64,000 nucleotides of DNA from Streptomyces sp. S465. GTDB taxonomy: Bacteria; Actinomycetota; Actinomycetes; Streptomycetales; Streptomycetaceae. The stretch's first letter is position 1, and each line of letters opens with the position of its first letter. The translations under genes and the position numbers were made by a program. The stretch spans positions 2,790,001 through 2,854,000 of the forward strand of contig NZ_CP114036.1 of the NCBI RefSeq assembly GCF_026898115.1, read 5' to 3'. Below, in pieces: positions 59,052-64,000 of this stretch. Under the pieces are notes generated by a model, which was not told the DNA's origin, ran no database searches, and was given only the letters and a program-made list of their open reading frames with translations.

Positions 59052-60260
59052 ATGTATGAGACCGCCGCCCGCATCGAGCGCCTCAAGCCGCCGGGTCGCC
59101 GCGCCTTCCTGCCCTGGCTCTTCATCCTCTCGGGGGACGTGCAGAGCCTCTTCAAGGGGAAGACCCCGCTGCCCTGGCTCGGCGGCGCCGGAGCCGTGGC
59201 CTTCGTGGCGCTCTACGTCGCGACCGTCTACACCGGCCTCGACGAGCGCCGCCGCCACACCAGGACCCCGCTGCTGGCGCTCGCCGGGCTGACCGCGGTC
59301 ACCTACGCGCTGGGCATCGGTTACGCCGGGGACTGGCTGCTGTGCTTCCCGCTGCTCTCGCTGGCCTCCGGAATCGCGCTCCGGGGGCCGGGGCGGCGGC
59401 TGGGGCCGCTCATCCTCGTCTTCTCCGGCTCCGCCGGGGTCATCGCCGGGATCCGGGGCGGCGCCTCGGACTCGCTGACGGTCTCCTACGGAACCGTCCT
59501 GTCCGGTCTGGTGACGGCGGCCATCCTGTCGCTCTTCGAGACCGTCGCCCAACTCCGCGCGACCCGCCAGGAGCTGGCCCGTACGGCGGTGGAGAAGGAG
59601 CGGCTGCGGTTCTCCCGCGATCTGCACGACCTGCTGGGCCACACCATGTCGGTCGTCGTGGTCAAGGCGGAGGCCGTACGCCGGCTCGCACCGAAGAACC
59701 TGGAGGCCGCGCTGGGGCAGGCCGCGGACATCGAGGCGGTCGGCCGGCAGGCGCTCACCGAGATCCGCGAGGCCGTCACCGGCTACCGCGAGGGCAGCCT
59801 GGCCACCGAGCTCGACCGGGCCCGCTCGGCACTGGACGCCTCCGGCATCGAGGCCGTCATCCGCCGCTCCGGTCCGCCGCTGGCCCCGCAGACCGAGGCG
59901 CTGCTGGGGTGGGTGGTCCGCGAGGGCGTCACCAATGTGGTGCGGCACAGCGGGGCGGTCCGGTGCGAGATCGAGGTGCGCGGCGGCACGGACCGGGTAC
60001 GGCTGGAGATCACGGACGACGGGGGCGGCGTAGGCTCCCGTGCTGCCAGTGCGGCGGACACGGCAGGCACGGCAGGCGCAGCGGCGGACGGCGCGATCGG
60101 CGGTACGGGGCTCAAGGGCCTGGCCGAGCGGCTGTCCGCGGCGGGCGGCTCACTGGAGTCCGGCCCCGGCGGGCACCGGGGCTTCCGGCTCGTGGCCGAA
60201 CTGCCGGTGGACGCGGAGGAGCCGATGGAGACCGAGGCCAAGGAGGCCCGGAGGGCGTGA
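59052..60260 (+). CDS. DesK-type sensor histidine kinase
   Basis: 402-aa membrane kinase with four to five helices in the first 170 residues (LGGAGAVAFVALYVATVYTG, LLCFPLLSLASGIAL, LILVFSGSAGVIAGI). HisKA_3 dimerisation helix has the phospho-His in FSRDLHDLLGHTMSVVVVKAEA. HATPase with N-box VREGVTNVVRHS, then ITDDGGGVG, and G-box GGTGLKGLAERL. A run of Ala/Gly/Thr (ASAADTAGTAGAAADGA) is inserted between these last two. Overlaps its response regulator gene by 4 bases (GTGA), so the pair is coupled. Confidence 0.93.
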   Translation: MYETAARIERLKPPGRRAFLPWLFILSGDVQSLFKGKTPLPWLGGAGAVAFVALYVATVYTGLDERRRHTRTPLLALAGLTAVTYALGIGYAGDWLLCFPLLSLASGIALRGPGRRLGPLILVFSGSAGVIAGIRGGASDSLTVSYGTVLSGLVTAAILSLFETVAQLRATRQELARTAVEKERLRFSRDLHDLLGHTMSVVVVKAEAVRRLAPKNLEAALGQAADIEAVGRQALTEIREAVTGYREGSLATELDRARSALDASGIEAVIRRSGPPLAPQTEALLGWVVREGVTNVVRHSGAVRCEIEVRGGTDRVRLEITDDGGGVGSRAASAADTAGTAGAAADGAIGGTGLKGLAERLSAAGGSLESGPGGHRGFRLVAELPVDAEEPMETEAKEARRA

Positions 60261-61297
60261 ACGACGCGAAGGGTACGAAGGGCGTGGGCGACGCGGGGGC
60301 GAAGGGCGTGGGCGACGCGGGCACGAAGGGCTTGGGCGACGCGGGCACGTCGGGGGGCGCGGGCGTGACAGGCCACGTCGGCGGCACGGACAGCGCGGGC
60401 GGCGCAGGCGGCACGGGCGCTACGGGCAACAGGAACGGCACGGGCAGTACGGCCAGCACGGGCGGCGCAGGCAGCGCGGACAGCGCAGGCGGTACGGCCG
60501 GCGCGGGCGGCACGGGCGGCGCAGGCGCAACGGCCGCCGCGAACGGCGCGGGCAGCGCAGGCAGCACGGACAGCGCGGGCAACACGAACGGCGCGGGCGG
60601 TACGGCCGGCGCGGGCGGCGCGGGCGGCGCAGGCAGCACGGACAGCGCGGGCAACACGAACGGCGCGGGCGGTACGGCCGGCGCGGGCGGCGTGATCAGG
60701 ATTCTGCTCGCCGAGGACCAGGGGATGATGCGGGGCGCGCTCGCCCTGCTGCTCGGGCTCGAGGAGGACTTCGAGATCGTCGCGCAGCTCGGGAACGGCG
60801 ACGAGATCGTGCCCCAGGCCCTGGAGACCCGACCCGATGTGGCGCTGCTCGACATCGAACTTCCCGGCCGCAGCGGTCTGGACGCCGCCGCCGCGCTACG
60901 CGAGGCACTGCCGGGGTGCCAGGTGCTGATCCTGACCACTTTCGGCCGCCCCGGCTATCTGCGCCGGGCGATGGAGGCGGGGGCGGCCGGGTTCCTGGTC
61001 AAGGACGGCCCGGTCGAGGAGCTGGCCGTCGCGATCCGCCGGGTCCTGGCCGGTGAGCGCGTCATCGATCCGGGCCTGGCCGCCGCGGCCCTCAGCGCGG
61101 GCCCCAACCCGCTGACCCAGCGCGAGCGCGATGTGCTTTCGGCGGCGGTGGACGGGGCGACGGTCGCGGACATCGCGGCCAGGGTGCACCTGTCCCCCGC
61201 CACCGTGCGCAACTATCTCTCCTCGGCCATCGGCAAGACCCAGACCCGCAACCGCATGGAGGCCGTCCGCGCCGCCCGCCAGAACGGCTGGCTCTGA
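60257..61297 (+). CDS. LuxR-type response regulator with repeat-encoded N-terminal extension
   Basis: 346 aa from GTG 60257, which has ggaggcccggagg in front and overlaps the kinase stop. Residues 1-145 are Gly/Ala/Thr/Ser/Asn low complexity. The receiver domain starts at VIRILLAEDQGMMRG with phospho-Asp in ALLDIELPGRSG, then LILTTFGR and LVKDGP; the LuxR HTH is LTQRERDVLSAAVDGATVADIAARVHLSPATVRNYLSS. A start at GTG 60692 would give the usual 201-residue regulator but has no ribosome site. So the natural protein may carry the tail. It is the partner of the DesK-type kinase. Confidence 0.85.
   Translation: MNDAKGTKGVGDAGAKGVGDAGTKGLGDAGTSGGAGVTGHVGGTDSAGGAGGTGATGNRNGTGSTASTGGAGSADSAGGTAGAGGTGGAGATAAANGAGSAGSTDSAGNTNGAGGTAGAGGAGGAGSTDSAGNTNGAGGTAGAGGVIRILLAEDQGMMRGALALLLGLEEDFEIVAQLGNGDEIVPQALETRPDVALLDIELPGRSGLDAAAALREALPGCQVLILTTFGRPGYLRRAMEAGAAGFLVKDGPVEELAVAIRRVLAGERVIDPGLAAAALSAGPNPLTQRERDVLSAAVDGATVADIAARVHLSPATVRNYLSSAIGKTQTRNRMEAVRAARQNGWL
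60261..60691. repeat. Repeat tract between kinase and regulator receiver domain
   Basis: About 430 bp of short GC-rich units (ggcggcacgggcggcgc, ggtacggccggcgcggg, aacacgaacggcgcggg), including two near-identical 72-bp blocks at about 60549-60620 and 60630-60690. It is stop-free in the frame of the downstream regulator. Confidence 0.88.
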
Positions 61298-61322
61298 CCC
61301 CGGTCATGATTCCTACTCGTTT

Positions 61323-61328
61323 GATAAT
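61323..61328 (+). promoter_or_regulatory. Probable -10 element of antitoxin gene (leaderless)
   Basis: GATAAT ends 8 bases before ATG 61337 in a short AT-rich stretch; no ribosome site. Confidence 0.5.
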
Positions 61329-61336
61329 CTCGCCGC

Positions 61337-61621
61337 ATGAGTGAGACGCCGTACAGCATCGGGGAAGGCCCGGCCACCAGAGTGAGCCTCTCCCTCCCCG
61401 AGGGGACGGCCGAGGCGATTCGCCGACGGGTCGGCAAGCGGGAGTTCTCCGCGTTCATCACCGCGGCTGTGGAGCGGGAGCTGCGCGGTCAGATCCTCGA
61501 CGAGTACCTGGCCGACTACGAGCGTCGCAAGGGGCCGGTTTCCGACCACGAGCAGGAGCGGGCACGGCGGGTCTTCGACGAGGTATTCGCCGAGGAGGGG
61601 CAGTGGCCCTCCGCAAGCTGA
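61337..61621 (+). CDS. Ribbon-helix-helix-like antitoxin
   Basis: 94 aa, VapB/CopG-like. RVSLSLPEGTAEAIRRRVGKREFSAFITAAVERELRGQIL looks like a strand-helix-helix DNA-binding domain. The C-terminal acidic helical tail (EYLADYERRKGPVSDHEQERARRVFDEVF) would wrap the toxin. Overlaps the toxin gene by 19 bases, as usual for toxin-antitoxin pairs. Probably represses its own promoter. Confidence 0.85.
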   Translation: MSETPYSIGEGPATRVSLSLPEGTAEAIRRRVGKREFSAFITAAVERELRGQILDEYLADYERRKGPVSDHEQERARRVFDEVFAEEGQWPSAS

Positions 61622-62016
61622 GCCACGAGGGCACCCTCGTCCTCGGCTGCGAGGGCCTCTCGAAGCTGGTGAACGACCACGAGCCCGTGGTGGCCCTGGT
61701 CGCGGAGGCGCGCAAGCGCGGCATGGAGGTGGTGATCAGCGCACTGACCATCATCGAGGCCGCGCACCGGCGGACCGACCGCCCGCGGCTTGCCTGGGTA
61801 CTGTCCGGGACGCGGATCGTGCCCGTCGGCGACGAGGATGCGAAACGCGCCTCCGCGATGCTCATCGCCGCCGGGCTGCACGGCCACGAGTACGCCATCG
61901 ACGCCGCGGTCGCCGAGATGGCGCTGCGGCAGCGTCGCCCTGTCGTCATGCTCACCTCGGACGTCGATGACATGACGAAGCTGTGCGGCGAGAAGGTCCG
62001 CCTCGTGGCGGTGTAG
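61603..62016 (+). CDS. PIN-domain VapC-like toxin with altered first acid
   Basis: 137-aa PIN-domain protein. Strand 1 reads TLVLGCEGLSKLVND where the family has Leu-Asp-x-x-x-Leu, so the first metal-binding Asp is replaced by Gly (GGC versus GAC). Other acids are present: Glu in ISALTIIEAAHR, Asp in YAIDAAVAEMAL, and Asp in LTSDVDDMTKL. Expected activity is RNA cleavage; loss of one acid may weaken or end it. ATG 61603 overlaps the antitoxin gene. Confidence 0.85.
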   Translation: MALRKLSHEGTLVLGCEGLSKLVNDHEPVVALVAEARKRGMEVVISALTIIEAAHRRTDRPRLAWVLSGTRIVPVGDEDAKRASAMLIAAGLHGHEYAIDAAVAEMALRQRRPVVMLTSDVDDMTKLCGEKVRLVAV

Positions 62017-62793
<777 letters not shown>

Positions 62794-63433
62794 CCCGCGC
62801 CCCCGGCCCGCCCCGCCTGCCTGAGCCACGCCCCCGGCCCGCCCCCTTCCGCGCGCACTCCGACCCGAGTGCGCCCCGCCCGGAGTACGCCCTGGGCCCG
62901 AGCGCGCGGCCGCGGGCACACGGCCGGGGGACCCGGCAGCCCCATCAGCCGCTGCCGGACAACGCCCCCACCGGCCCCGCACCGGAAGCCCCCCGGTGGC
63001 ACACCACGACGAACGCCGCCACGGCCGGGCCCGACCGGAAAACCCGGCAGCCACCAGAGGCCAGGGCGATGTACGGCACCCCAGTGCGAGTACGCCCCCG
63101 CCCGAGCGCACGACTGGAGGCGCCCAGCCGACCCATCGGCGACTGACGGACGCCGCCTCCGCCGGGGCCGGGGCAGCGGCCCTTCGGCCGGACCCGGCCA
63201 CCACCGAGGTCGGGGCGGAGAGCCCCCAACCGGACTCCGGCCACCACCGGAAACCGAGGCAACGGGCCCCCGGCCGGGCCCGGACGCCGCCGGACCCAGC
63301 CGCCGCCGGGGCCGGGCCGCCGCCGGGGCCAGGGCGGCGGCGGGTGGTGGCGGGCGTTTGGGGCTACGGCGGTCGGCGGCGTCGCCGGTCCCGGCTTCTG
63401 GGGGGCGGCGGGGGTCCGATTACCATCGCCCGC
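62794..63433. other. C-rich gap without a gene (640 bp)
   Basis: Long Pro/Arg/Gly-like open frames occur in several phases because of composition; short degenerate repeats such as gccgccggggccgg near 63290-63340 are present. No ribosome site or known motif; the last 40 bases should hold the amidase promoter. Confidence 0.6.
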
Positions 63434-64000
63434 GTGTCCAACGGCAGCTTTCCTCCTGCGTCCGGTCGCCGCGGCGGCACTCTCGCGATCGTCCTGGCGG
63501 CGCTGATACCAGCCTGTTGCGTCGCCTTCTGGCTGCTGTCGAGTTCCCCCGGCGGTTCGAAGGACGACGACGCGGACGGGGGCAGCGGGTCCACGGCCCC
63601 CTCCGCGCCCTCCTCCACGTCCTCTCCCTCGGCCACGTCCTCCCCGTCGTCCGGTAAGCCCCTCCGGGGCAAGGTCGTGGTCATCGACCCCGGCCACAAC
63701 CCACACAACCGCGACCACCCCTCGCAGATCGCCCGGCTCGTGGACATCGGCACTAACACGAAGGAATGCGACACCACCGGCACGGCCACCAACTCCGGCT
63801 ACCCCGAGGCGTCGTTCACCCTGGACGTGGCGCGCCGCGTCCGCTCCGTGCTCGAAGCGCGGGGCGCCACCGTGCGGTTCACCCAGGACGGTGACCGGCC
63901 GTACGGGCCGTGCGTGGACGAACGCGCGCAGATCGGGAACGAGGCGCACGCCGATGCCGTGGTCTCCGTCCACGCGGACGGCGCGGCCGCCGGGCAGCGC
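63434..64000 (+). CDS. N-acetylmuramoyl-L-alanine amidase (amidase_3), 3' cut
   Basis: First 189 codons of a cell-wall amidase that cuts the bond between MurNAc and the stem peptide. GTG 63434 begins MSNGSFPPASGRRGG, one membrane anchor (LAIVLAALIPACCVAFWLLSS), Ser/Pro/Asp-rich spacer, then amidase_3: KVVVIDPGHNPHNRDH (zinc His), GYPEASFTLDVARRVRSVLEARGATV (Glu), and VVSVHADGAA (second His). The frame runs off the window. Resembles the mycobacterial Rv3717/CwlM-type amidases; peptidoglycan remodelling outside the membrane. Confidence 0.9.
   Translation, partial: MSNGSFPPASGRRGGTLAIVLAALIPACCVAFWLLSSSPGGSKDDDADGGSGSTAPSAPSSTSSPSATSSPSSGKPLRGKVVVIDPGHNPHNRDHPSQIARLVDIGTNTKECDTTGTATNSGYPEASFTLDVARRVRSVLEARGATVRFTQDGDRPYGPCVDERAQIGNEAHADAVVSVHADGAAAGQR

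Overview
The window is high-GC actinobacterial chromosome, almost certainly Streptomyces or a close relative. The reasons are third-position GC bias, many GTG starts, an AfsR-type giant regulator, DmdR1/IdeR-type iron boxes, F420-dependent NADPH reductase, an atypical CYP157-like P450, SpoIIE-type phosphatases, and the Nif3 / zinc-ribbon / RNase H-phosphatase gene order known from actinobacteria. The left edge cuts panB and the right edge cuts an N-acetylmuramoyl-L-alanine amidase.

Layout. 1-8.5 kb: panB end, a DrrAB-type exporter, a SARP/NB-ARC regulator, an M50 protease and F420 reductase. 8.5-12.9 kb: a four-gene translationally coupled operon of a sugar ABC importer with a cytosolic sialidase, behind a palindromic operator. 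13-15.6 kb: a 14-bp minisatellite, a small SPOR-like protein and map. 15.7-22.8 kb: an iron-acquisition region with heme oxygenase behind one iron box and EfeO-EfeB-EfeU plus a lipoprotein behind another; between them sit a membrane/winged-helix-like protein, two secreted Cys-rich paralogs and a 20-codon micro-ORF divergent from efeO. 22.8-35 kb: mixed housekeeping and accessory genes (Prim-Pol-like protein, GDPD, Rsm22 methyltransferase, P450 without ExxR, serine hydrolase, Bcr/CflA exporter, PhoD phosphatase, SDR). 35-41 kb: glycosyltransferase, two PP2C/SpoIIE phosphatases, Hsp20 and DUF2267. 41.2-44.3 kb: a fluoroacetate-dehalogenase-like hydrolase, a LysR regulator and a tartrate dehydrogenase sharing CTTATAGG/CCTATAAG operator sequences.

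44.35-47.2 kb is the decayed mobile zone. A 28-bp direct repeat of the 3' end of the RNase P RNA gene brackets 2.1 kb that holds the tail of a tyrosine integrase, an orphan membrane protein, a frameshifted DUF1906 gene and an IS630 relic. Intact rnpB follows on the minus strand, then a broken Uma2 gene. 47.4-55.7 kb: yaaA, eda, the RNase H/phosphatase - zinc ribbon - Nif3 operon, a protein carrying a large low-complexity insertion, and a small gene with a strong terminator. 55.7-58.9 kb: a MaoC-ADH-SDR operon behind a KstR-type palindrome. 59-64 kb: a DesK-type two-component pair whose regulator carries an unusual repeat-encoded N-terminus, a VapBC-like pair with a possibly inactive toxin, a methyltransferase and the cut amidase.

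The most distinctive feature of the window as a whole is the number of unrelated short GC-rich tandem repeats (9-32 bp units). They lie between genes, at gene ends and inside coding linkers, where they lengthen several proteins in frame. Calls rest on reading motifs by eye; no database search was run.
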